Positions 10,717 through 30,079 of a stretch of DNA of 46,834 nucleotides are shown here, in pieces. How positions within the stretch are numbered: position 1 is the stretch's first letter; each line of letters opens with the position of its first letter. The notes under the pieces were generated by a model. That model made no database searches and was not told the DNA's origin. It was given only the letters and a program-made list of their open reading frames with translations. The stretch is from Brachionus koreanus (lineage: Eukaryota > Rotifera > Eurotatoria > Ploima > Brachionidae), in NCBI GenBank assembly GCA_016987375.1, contig PJRA01000453.1, positions 809,896 to 856,729 of the forward strand, in the 5' to 3' direction. The position numbers and the translations under genes were made by a program.

Positions 10717-11945
10717 CCACTCACTAAATCAAAGTATTAATCATCAATTTTAAGATTTTATTTTAAAAAAATGACAAGTTTAGTTAGGAATTCTATTTTT
10801 TGGTTAGACTCGCGTATTGTGTAATCTAGCTGGGATCAAGAGATTAACAAATTGGTGAGAATTATTATTATTATTAATTTTTTTTTGTGCTAAATTTTTA
10901 GAACTGATTTTTAAGTTTGCTTTTTAAATTTGGTATGTGTACCTAGTAAAAAATATTTCTATGATAAATTTCACAAACTAGTCAGATAGCAATCAGCCAG
11001 GCAGAAAATTTTCGCAATTTATTTGTTTATATTTATAGAAAAAAAAATAATAATAAAAATTTTAATTTTGTATCATTACAAAATCATTATGATGACGCAT
11101 ATAGCCAGGTTGAAACTAAATACCTGAAATATGAGAAATTATTCTTGCTTTCGTTCTCATATTGTTTTTCACTCTCTTCTTTTTTTTGACGAGCAGATAA
11201 AAATAAAAATTTACAAATTAAAATTTTTGATTAATTAAAAAGATTAGATGAAAATTAATTTTTAGTGAGTGAATAAACAAGTTCTATGTGTGTGTGTGTG
11301 TATGTTTGGCAATAAAGCAACTGAATGCGGGACGTATCGATCTAGTAGCCAACAATCTTATTTAAATTGTTGAACAAAATCGCATTTTGTTTTTCCAATC
11401 TATTCCAATTATTTTGTTGTTGTTTTTATTAGTTAGTTTTTTTTTCTTGAATATTTTGTGGCGACAACAAACAAAAATTAGCAGTAAAGCAAAAATATTA
11501 TTCTTTGCCATTCACTGATTCTTAGCAAATATGTTTATTTTCATCAGTTTTAAGTAGAGAAAGGGTCCTTGCTATAAACCACCCGTATGAAAATATTTAC
11601 AACTGATTTTAATTAAATTTAAGCTCATCATCATACAGCAATAAATATTTTTCCGATCAACTAATGCATATGCTGTTTAGAGGAGCGAGGCTTTTTATTT
11701 AGATAATTTTGGCAAATAATAATTTAATTAAAAAGTGTCAGTGAAGTCTTGTCAGATCATTTATGATTAAACAAATATTTATTATCCTTTAATCAGCAAG
11801 AATCTGTTTGCCTCAAACCGGCAGCCATTTAACCCGGCAGTACTATTAAATTTGTCTTAATGTTTAGGAAAAAAAAAATTTTAAATAAAGTTTTGTCACT
11901 AATTTAAAAGCTATGTTCACATATAGTTGAGGCTTACTTTGGTTT

Positions 11946-12438
11946 NNNNNNNNNNNNNNNNNNNNNNNNNNNNNNNNNNNNNNNNNNNNNNNNNNNNNNN
12001 NNNNNNNNNNNNNNNNNNNNNNNNNNNNNNNNNNNNNNNNNNNNNNNNNNNNNNNNNNNNNNNNNNNNNNNNNNNNNNNNNNNNNNNNNNNNNNNNNNNN
12101 NNNNNNNNNNNNNNNNNNNNNNNNNNNNNNNNNNNNNNNNNNNNNNNNNNNNNNNNNNNNNNNNNNNNNNNNNNNNNNNNNNNNNNNNNNNNNNNNNNNN
12201 NNNNNNNNNNNNNNNNNNNNNNNNNNNNNNNNNNNNNNNNNNNNNNNNNNNNNNNNNNNNNNNNNNNNNNNNNNNNNNNNNNNNNNNNNNNNNNNNNNNN
12301 NNNNNNNNNNNNNNNNNNNNNNNNNNNNNNNNNNNNNNNNNNNNNNNNNNNNNNNNNNNNNNNNNNNNNNNNNNNNNNNNNNNNNNNNNNNNNNNNNNNN
12401 NNNNNNNNNNNNNNNNNNNNNNNNNNNNNNNNNNNNNN
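11946..12438. other. Assembly gap (493 N)
   Basis: Run of 493 N. Open frames that appear to cross it are artefacts. An upstream exon of the myosin gene could be hidden here. Confidence 0.99.
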
Positions 12439-12807
12439 ATTTCTACTTGGATCAATTTAAAATTTAAGAAATATAAAATGGCTTTTTAAAACGAGGTCAA
12501 GGTAGATCATTTTAATTTAGCTTAAAAGAAAATCCAAAAAATCCAAATATACAAAGAAAATTAAATTTTCTAGTTGCATTTAACAAAATAAAAAATTTGA
12601 ATTTTTTTCTTTATTTCGACATTCATTTGATGCTGACTTGGCTTTTTGTATGCTAGTCAGCCAGCCAGTCTCGCTGTTCCTAATTAACATCCATGTACAC
12701 CAAATAAATACAAACTTAGTTGTTTTAAATAAAAAATTTTATAATTTCTTTAGAGCTAAAGTTTGATTAAACATTGATAGTTATTTTTTGAACGGGAAAA
12801 ATTTTTT

Positions 12808-22689
<9,882 letters not shown>

Positions 22690-23993
22690 TTTGAACAAAA
22701 TTTCACATTACCCTTTACCCTGAGAATGACCTAGTATTTGCCATTTACAATTCCTTTAAATATCAATTTTTTTTAGTCAAACATCCAGCTGTCCAGTCAA
22801 ATTTTAATGTAACTTCTTCTTTTAGCTATGTTCTAAATCGGACAGTTTTAAGTTTTCAACATAGAAAAATCGATTTTACTTTTTAAGATTTAAATAATTA
22901 AGAGGATAGATTTTTTTGTTATAGGCTAACCATTTTTACAGATGATGGATTTTGAATTTGACGACGAAAGCACACTATTAAAACAGAAAATTTATAAAAT
23001 AAGAATCAATTTTTTACTATTTGTCTTTTTTATTTTTAAAATTATTAATCATCATTTATAATTTACAAAACAAAAAACTTTATTAAAATTTTCATCTTGA
23101 AAAATTATTTCAATATCATTATATAAATTTAGTTTTATTAAAAATTTAATAAATATTTAAAAAAAAAAATCTAATTTTCAAAAATATTAATTAATATTAA
23201 CAAAATATCTAAATTGAAAATGAACTAACCCTCACAATTTTTTTTTAAATGATGGTTCTCTTGCATATAAGAAACCAAATCATTAAAATTAATAAATAAA
23301 AAAATAAACTCACAATTCATTTTTAATGGTATCAAATTATTTTCTTAAATAAAACACTTAAATGCAAATTTTAACATTCCATATTTTTGGAATGTAACTT
23401 TTAGGCCATATTAATCTTTTATTTAGACCGGTTGTCTCTAAATTCGCATGAGAATGTGGCATTTCTGCTAAAAATATTTCAAATAAAATATTTTGAAAAA
23501 AAAAATAAATTTTTCAGCATAAAAATATTTGATTTTTCAGTAAAAATTAACAAAATTATATGATTTAATTTAAATAATTTTGATGTAACATGCTTTAATT
23601 GTTATGTAAGCTTAAAAATAAATAATATTTTAATAATGTATTAAGGTTCAAGAAATGCAGATCCCAATTTCGACCTCATCTAAAGCGTAATCTGCATATG
23701 TGAAAACCCCGGCAAGTCTAAATTTTAGTAGGGGTCAAAAAGATTTTTGATCCAAAGAGTTCGGAAGTTTGGCCATAGCTTAAAAAGTACTCTCCCTTTA
23801 AGCCTATTTCTGAAAGAAAATTAAATTTCCTACAAAACTAAAATATTTTTAAAATATTTAAAATAAAAGATATCAATTGTTACACCAAAAGATAGTAAAA
23901 ATTACCTCTTTTTTAATATTTCTTTATCTAGTCCTACGAATATAGAAAAAATAAAATGAAATCTTAATTTTTAGCCGCTTTTGTAAGGTTCTG
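22690..23993. other. Myosin 3' flank, AT-rich, no gene seen
   Basis: Includes the 3' UTR of the myosin gene, followed by A/T-rich DNA. A more complex patch at about 23640-23800 (AATGCAGATCCCAATTTCGA onward) may be old transposon sequence adjoining the LINE relic, but it has no readable frame. Confidence 0.35.
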
Positions 23994-24070
23994 AGTATTA
24001 TCGAAGTCAGAAAGACACTCTGGGGAATCGACTTGAGTGTAAATCAAAAAGTAATGACCCTATGGTTAAT
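23994..24070 (+). mobile_element. Fragment of the same LINE family as the 950-1120 relic
   Basis: Contains CGACTTGAGTGTAAATCAAA followed by a similar tail (AAGTAATGACCCTATG here, AAAAGTGAGCCTATG at 1080). Upstream it keeps TATCGAAGTCAGAAAGACAC, but the GEARVMAK block is deleted. No coding potential remains. Confidence 0.5.
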
Positions 24071-24130
24071 ACGGAGTCAATAAGGAAAAAAATTCAAGAT
24101 TAAAAATGCCTTTTTTATATAAACTATAGT

Positions 24131-25140
24131 TAGTAGTAGTAGTAGTAGTACTAGTATATACTGCGACCCTATCGGGTTAAGCTTCTTCGAAGCTATGGCA
24201 GTAAATTAGACTGTTTCTTCAGCCATTTGTTCAAGTTAATTTTGAAGTTATTAACTGATACAGAATTGATGATGTACTGAGGAAGACTATTCCAAACATT
24301 AACTATTCGGCTTGTCAAGAAATGATATCGTTGCATACAATTTTTCACATCTTCTCTAACGATACACTTGTTATGTCCTCTTTAGTTATAAGAGTGATTT
24401 CGAGAAAAATTAATACCATTTTCAAAATTAATAGTTTCATATCTGTTAATAATTTTAAACAGTTGGTTTAAGTCGCCTCTCATCCGCCTTATTTTAAGAT
24501 TAGTAAGGTTGAACATTTCCAGGACCTTCTATATTTTAGAAATGTCTTTTTAAAGGAACGGACACCATAAACTAATGGCAAACTCTAAACGAGGTCAAAC
24601 CAGTGCTGTATAGAGCATTCTCAATGTATCAATGTTCAACTTCCTGAAACTCTTAGCGATCATACCCAAAATACGGTTTCCACGACAAGTACAATATTTT
24701 ACTTGGTTGGTCCACTTTAAGTCACTTTGAATATAAACACTCAGATCATTTTCAAGATTTGTTTTAGATAAATTCTTCGTTCCGTATCTATTAAAAATTG
24801 TGTAATTAAATTTTTTTGAGCCAACATGCATTACACCGCATTTTTCAATATTTAAATCCAACAACCAAGTAAGTGACCAGCTTGAAATAAAGTCAATATC
24901 TTTTTGAAGTACAAGATTGTCTTGTAAACTCTTAATTACAGAAAAAATTTTAGTATCATCGGCATATTTTTCACATTTATTAACAAGACCAATCGAAAGG
25001 TCATTTATGAATATTAAAAATAAAAGTGGTCCCAAAACTGAACCTTGAGGTACTCCACTAGTAGTTAACGGTATTTGAATAAATTTTTCAAAATGCATCA
25101 AACTTTGTTGCGCAATTTTACCAGAAATAATTTTCTAATT
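24131..25140 (-). mobile_element. 5'-truncated CR1/L2-like LINE with reverse transcriptase fragment
   Basis: On the minus strand the frame from about 25135 to 24579 reads TSGVPQGSVLGPLLFLIFIN, then KYADDTKIF (the YADD catalytic box), SWSLTWLLDLNIEKC, LNIDTLRMLYTALV, a stop where Arg is expected (CGA to TGA), then PRLEFAISLWCPFLKRH. A shifted frame continues RRMRGDLNQLFKIINRYE, and then SRIVNVWNSLPQYIINSVSV to the C-terminus, as in CR1/L2/Rex elements. The 3' end runs into (TAC)n (24131-24150 on the plus strand as TAG repeats), the short-repeat tail typical of these families. It is inactive through stops, a frameshift and loss of the 5' half. Confidence 0.88.
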
Positions 25141-25884
25141 TAATAAAAAACAAAAATTAAAAATCAATTAGTTTTAAATTAGTTATATATTTGACTTACT
25201 ATAAAAGAGAAAGTCAGAAATTTATTCTAGATAAAAAAGAAGTAACAAAAGTATAATTTACAATTTTTCGGTATTTTTTTTCAATATTTTTAATTTTAAT
25301 TTTGATTTAAGAAAAAAAGGAAGAATTTTTGTTTAATTTATAATCAACAAGTTCACAACGCTTATAATTTATTTTCCTAGATAAAGATATCTTTCAATTT
25401 CTAAAGTTTAAATTAACTATTTATGTTTATCTTTTTTTTTTTCTAAAATATTCTTCACTAAAATTTTAAAGATATATCAGCATAAATTTTTTCACTGATA
25501 ACTCTTGAGCATGATCAATTTAATTTAACAAAAAATGAGATTATTTGACATAAAGAATAAAAATTTCATTTAAACTTTTATTATTTAAAAATATCAGAAT
25601 TGTGCCATTGCACTATTGTCTTCAATAAAATCATAAATACATCATCGATTCAAAAAATAAGAAAAAAGTTTGTTTTAAATTTAAACAAAAGTAAAATTAG
25701 TTTTTTTTTTATCTAAAATTTTTCTTGTTTTAGAGAACAAATTTATTTTTTATTAATTTTCAAAATTCATAATAGCACGTTTAGTATCTAAAAATTTTTA
25801 TGCAATAGAAAAAATTTTAGTGTGTTGTGTAATGGAGCGCTGAAATTTAAAATTGGTAGGAAAATCAATTAGAATTAAATAATT
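25141..25884. other. AT-rich intergenic flank upstream of CRY-DASH
   Basis: No gene or clear motif is visible. It presumably holds the CRY-DASH promoter. Confidence 0.4.
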
Positions 25885-27510
25885 TTGATGATTTTAAAAC
25901 TAAAATCATCTTGGTTTAACATTCACAACTTACGAACATACAGTCGGATAATGTCTGATTCTCAAAAGCAAAGACTTGGCATTTTATGGTTCAGAAACGA
26001 CCTACGTTTAAATGACAATTTATCTCTTGATAAAGCCATTCATTTAGTCAGAGAAAAAAAAATTGATACTATTCTGCCAGTGTACTGTTTTGACAAGCTT
26101 TTATTCGAAGGCAGATCACGCGAAGCAAATCTACCCAAGCTAGGTCCATTTAGACGCAATTTTTTGATTGAAAGTGTAGAAAATTTAAAAGATAACTTGG
26201 AAAAAAAATTGAATAGTTATCTACACATTCTGTATGGTGAGCAAGACAATGAGATTAAAAATTTGATTGAAAAAATCCTTGCTGAAAACCATGACATTCA
26301 CATCGAGTGCTTGATAGCAAGCCAAGAGGTACCATCAGATGAAGTCGATTTACAAAATAGCTTAAAAAATTTTTTAGACAGCAAAAAAATAAAAAATATT
26401 TTTCTATGGGATAATTTGATGATTCATCCGGATGACTTGCCTTATGGACATTACACCAAAACACCGGACATGTTCACTCAATTTAGAAAAAGTGTTGAAT
26501 ACAAAGATTCAAGTTATAACGTGAGAAAAAGTGTTCAAATAGCATCGAATTTCAGTCTTCCAACATTCAGACTTGTTGAATCTTTGAGTCAAAAGATGCC
26601 AGAAAAAGTTAAGATAGCCGAGACTTCTATATCGGCTATTTTGGGAATGAAAGGCGGCGAAGACCAAGCTGAATTAAGAATGCAAAATTATTTTTTCAAA
26701 ACAGATGGTTTATTTAAATATAAAACTACTAGAAATGGTCTTGTTGGAACAGAGTACTCTTCAAAGTTATCTATGTGGTTGGCACTTGGTTGCATTAGTG
26801 CCAGATATTTGTATTGGAAAGTCAAAGAATTTGAATCGATGAAAGCGTCGAATGAGTCTACAAAATGCCTTGTATTCGAGCTTGTGTGGAGAGACTTTTT
26901 CAAATATCATTCGCTTAAATTCGGCAAGAGAATATTCTATCTAAATGGCTGCTATCCAAATGCTGGTAGTTACAAAATGAATTGGAAAAGAGACCAGAGA
27001 TTGTTTGAAAAATGGATAAATGGTGAAACAGGCTATCCGTTTGTGGATGCAAATATGAAGGAGCTTAAGGAAACAGGCTGGATGTCAAATAGAGGCAGAC
27101 AAAACGTGGCCAGTTTTTTGACCAAAGATTTGCAGATTGATTGGAGATTTGGTGCTGAATATTTTGAAACGATGCTAATTGACTATGACTGTACTTCTAA
27201 TTGGGGCAATTGGCAGTATGTTGCTGGAGTAGGCACTGATCCGAGAGCTGATCGATATTTTAATGTGATAAAACAAGCTTACGATTATGATGAAAATGGA
27301 CAGTTTGTAAAACAATGGATACCTGCATTAGAAAAAGTTTCAAGTGAATATGTTCATTGTCCTTTTAGAATGAGCCTAATTGAGCAAAAAAGCTTCGATT
27401 GTATTCTAAACAAAGATTATCCGTTACCAGTTGTTGAAATGAAGCATAAATGGAATCCATATTCAAATAAAGTAAATCGTTTTGCAGCTAGACAAAAAAG
27501 AGCCAAATAG
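25885..27510 (+). CDS. CRY-DASH: CRY-DASH cryptochrome/photolyase, intronless
   Basis: A 541-codon single exon. The N-terminal photolyase fold begins ILWFRNDLRLNDN at residues 33-45. Family-typical blocks follow: LGPFRRNFLIESV, ASQEVPSDE, WLALGCISARYLYW, FELVWRDFF, TGYPFVDANMKELKETGWMS from about 382, NRGRQNVASFLTKD, LIDYDCTSNWGNWQYVAGVG and DPRADRYFN. These are the FAD-binding residues and the DASH signature. CRY-DASH proteins bind FAD and usually an antenna folate and repair pyrimidine dimers, preferentially in single-stranded or looped DNA. The first 22 residues are basic and free of acidic residues (MMILKLKSSWFNIHNLRTYS), compatible with mitochondrial import, as reported for some plant DASH proteins. 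A second Met at residue 23 would give a short form. AATAAA lies near 27584. Confidence 0.95.
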   Translation: MMILKLKSSWFNIHNLRTYSRIMSDSQKQRLGILWFRNDLRLNDNLSLDKAIHLVREKKIDTILPVYCFDKLLFEGRSREANLPKLGPFRRNFLIESVENLKDNLEKKLNSYLHILYGEQDNEIKNLIEKILAENHDIHIECLIASQEVPSDEVDLQNSLKNFLDSKKIKNIFLWDNLMIHPDDLPYGHYTKTPDMFTQFRKSVEYKDSSYNVRKSVQIASNFSLPTFRLVESLSQKMPEKVKIAETSISAILGMKGGEDQAELRMQNYFFKTDGLFKYKTTRNGLVGTEYSSKLSMWLALGCISARYLYWKVKEFESMKASNESTKCLVFELVWRDFFKYHSLKFGKRIFYLNGCYPNAGSYKMNWKRDQRLFEKWINGETGYPFVDANMKELKETGWMSNRGRQNVASFLTKDLQIDWRFGAEYFETMLIDYDCTSNWGNWQYVAGVGTDPRADRYFNVIKQAYDYDENGQFVKQWIPALEKVSSEYVHCPFRMSLIEQKSFDCILNKDYPLPVVEMKHKWNPYSNKVNRFAARQKRAK

Positions 27511-27820
27511 GAGTTCAAGTTTTATCAGTTTTTTTAATTATTTTCATTTTTTCAGTCTTATTATTTGGGTTTGTTGCAAAATTGAATAAAAATTAAAGCT
27601 AAATTTAAACAATTTTTTTTTGATCCATTTATTAATTAATAAAAATAGAAAATTATTGAATTAAATAAAAATATTTTAAATCATTTTGAATATAAATTCC
27701 TAGATCTTTTTTAAGGGTCGTTTAAGGTAATTTCCTTGGTCATACTTGCAATAAATAGTAAAATCAAAGCAGGAAATTTTTGCACCAATTAATAAAAAAA
27801 AAACTAACCCATTATAAAAA
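27511..27820. other. 3' flank of CRY-DASH, AT-rich
   Basis: Contains the CRY-DASH 3' UTR and a polyadenylation signal. Nothing else is recognised. Confidence 0.4.
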
Positions 27821-27822
27821 AA

Positions 27823-28562
27823 AGGCCATCATTTAATTTACTGACAAAATAAACTACATTTTACTGACATAAAAGACTAGATGTTCTGAAAAAAAACTAC
27901 ATTAAATGACAGCTAAACAAATTGACTGATATGAAAATATGATCTGATAGACAAAAAAGCTTTTTGATTGACAAATAATCTAATTTAATAACAAACTAAT
28001 TATTCTCAGAAACGCAAAAGAGGAAGACCAAAAAAACAAAAAGCAGCTTTGTTTCTACCAGAACGTTTGTAATTTGAACAGTTCAGATAATGAATCAGAA
28101 CTCGAGAAAGCGTCTTAATCTGTCAAATGCGTCTGTGAACAAGAGTCTACTCAGAAATCAATAGTCGTTGATGTGGATTTACCGAAAAAAAAACAAGAAA
28201 GGCCAAAGAAATCAACAACTCAAGTGAAAAAAAACAAAAAAATTAATTATTATTTTTATTTTTCTCATTATTTTGCTCTTAATCTAAATTTTGTTTTCAG
28301 TCAATAAAATATAAAAAATTAATCCATTTTAAGATGTGTATAAAATGTATAAAATAATTTTGTAACTCAAATGAATATTTTTGTCACTTAAATTGGTTTA
28401 TTTTGTTAGTATAAAATTACAAATAGTCACATCATCAAACATATTTGTCAGTATTTTAGTTTTTTATTGTCATTTAAAATATAGTACATTTTTCACCACT
28501 TTTAGTTATTTTTGTCATCACATAAAGATTAAATTTGTCACTCCCAAATAATTTAAGCCTAA
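27823..28562. mobile_element. Probable DNA-transposon remnant with opposed TGACA/TGTCA subterminal repeats
   Basis: The left part (27840-27975) has about five TGACA/TGAC motifs (CTGACAAAAT, ACTGACATAA, ATGACAGC, TTGACTGA, TTGACAAATA). The right part (28378-28545) has six GTCA motifs in mirror orientation (TTGTCACTTA, AGTCACATCA, TTGTCAGTAT, TTGTCATTTA, TTGTCATCAC, TTGTCACTCC). Edges AAAGGCC and AAGCCT are loosely inverted. Between them, broken frames encode KRKRGRPKKQKA and PKKKQERPKKSTTQ, AT-hook-like basic stretches. The pattern fits a decayed cut-and-paste element; the family is not identifiable. Confidence 0.4.
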
Positions 28563-28965
28563 AAAAAATTTCATTAAAAATCCATAAAAAATGTTTAATA
28601 ATTTGATTTAAATTTACATCAGAATCTGTCAACGATGTGGTAATTTTGGACTAAATCGTTTCCACTTATCGTTTTTAATAGTTTTTTTTAATTTTGATAG
28701 ACTAAACTGAATAGAACTTAATTTAGGCTTGATGTTGTTCTTTCAAATAATATGAAAGGTTTTTTTTTTGATTAGTTTGGTTTTTAGTTTTCTTTTTGAA
28801 TAAAAGTTTTCCTTCCCCTCACCAATGTTTTTATCTTTTAATTTTTTTATTATTTATTGGACAAAGACTTATTTTATTGGTGCCTTACACAATCATATTC
28901 TAATCAAAAATATTATAAAATTATTTTAATTGAAAAAAAGTAAAAAAACGAGTTAAATAAAGTGG

Positions 28966-29803
28966 GTCGAAAAATTCCTCCGGTCTTTGAGTGTTAAATT
29001 CATGACTATCCAAATAATAATCGTCATTTTCATCAGAGGCAATCGGTTGAGTATCGTCAGTATGGCGAAGTTATTCAAAAACCTTTACAGCTGCTAGTTA
29101 TTCTGACATTGAAAACAGTGGTTTAGGTTTTTTGAAATTTTTTAGATGAGTTTTCATTCAAAAGTTACTATGTCTATATATATTTTTAAAGAGCGCAAAA
29201 TTCTCTATCAAATGATATATTTTTCAAGTATTTTAAGTGGAATTAAGTTGCACTTTAAACCAAAAAAACACATTTTTATGTGCTTTTTTCCAGTTTTTTT
29301 GATTCTCGTCGGAGGATTGACCCAAGACCCTAACTTTTTTATTTAAATTATAAAACTAGACAAAATTCTGAACAAATCTCAGGTTTCATTTTTTTTTTAT
29401 TTAAAGCTAAATTAATCCAAAAAAAAGTCAAAATTTAGTTCAATTTCTCTTTCAAAAATTTTCTTTTTAGAGTTAAATTTTAAAATTCTAATTTTGATTT
29501 TAATTTGTTGTTTTAACACTAGAAAGCCCGGCTGATTTTTCATGAAAATTTAAAATAAAGTTATTGAAATAAATTGAAAATTTTCTTTGAGATTTTATTT
29601 ATTTTCTAAAAAATTAAAATTTACATTTTTAGCTAATAAAAGCCATGTTTTAAAATTTTATTTATATGTGATAAAATTCAAGTTTCAATTTTTCATTTTG
29701 CGTTCTAGTGTTAAATTTGAATATAAGATTAAGTTTTGGAAAAAAAAATTGATCAAAAGATCGAAAAAGTGTCAAATTGACACCACGGTCCTTTGAGTGT
29801 TAA
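28966..29803. mobile_element. piggyBac-like remnants: GGTC(C)TTTGAGTG-TTAA termini
   Basis: Two same-orientation termini, CGGTCTTTGAGTG-TTAA (TTAA at 28994-28997) and CGGTCCTTTGAGTG-TTAA (TTAA at 29800-29803), have the layout of piggyBac ends next to TTAA target sites. The second adjoins the subterminal palindrome GTGTCAAATTGACAC. On the minus strand, about 29110-29000, broken frames give LAAVKVFE and IASDENDDYYLDSHEF, an acidic stretch like piggyBac transposase N-termini. No intact transposase or matching opposite end is seen. Family assignment rests on motif layout only. Confidence 0.4.
29517..29710. mobile_element. Small piggyBac-like MITE flanked by TTAA
   Basis: A 194-base element begins CACTAGAAAGC and ends GCGTTCTAGTG (inverse CACTAGAACGC), directly flanked on both sides by TTAA (29513-29516 and 29711-29714). 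The termini resemble the CCCTAGAAAG end of the original piggyBac. The interior is A/T-rich and non-coding. It is nested in the older piggyBac-like debris around it. Confidence 0.7.
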
Positions 29804-30003
29804 AAAAAGGCTTCTTAATTTGAAATTGAAATTGAAATTTAATAAAAAATATGTAAAATTTCAAGTATTTTATTTAATTTTGGTTATAATAATGATAATA
29901 AAAATAATAGTTTTAAAATAACTTTATACAAATTAGCTTATAAAAAATATAGTTAACAACATCAACATAAAGTTAAACTTGTAAATACTCATTATAATTA
30001 TAA

Positions 30004-30047
30004 TGATGATAATAATAATAATAATAAAAATAATAATAATAATAATG
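30004..30047. repeat. (AAT)n microsatellite in the 3' flank of the MATH-BTB gene
   Basis: Imperfect run of GAT/AAT triplets followed by (AAT)n interrupted by AAAA, about 35 bases beyond the stop codon of the minus-strand gene. Confidence 0.85.
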
Positions 30048-30079
30048 GGAAAATAATAAATATGTTAGATTTAAAAAGA

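Larger units (their letters stand above)
9037..12807. other. Intergenic region and 5' flank of the myosin gene, with assembly gap
   Basis: This is 3.8 kb with no gene I can support. It is mostly A/T-rich with a somewhat more complex stretch at about 10560-10860 and 11270-11350, including a (TG)n microsatellite at about 11287-11301. It probably contains the myosin promoter and any untranslated first exon. The N gap at 11946-12438 lies inside it. Confidence 0.4.

Noticed and set aside
11287..11301. Tandem (TG)n run as a possible CRISPR or regulatory array
   Set aside because: Ordinary dinucleotide microsatellite; no spacer-repeat structure anywhere in the window.
11927..12460. Open frames on both strands across 11927-12460
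   Set aside because: They consist almost entirely of N from the assembly gap.
29146..29796. Two frames of 66 and 69 codons
   Set aside because: They lie in transposon debris and the MITE, and consist of Lys/Phe-rich chance reading.
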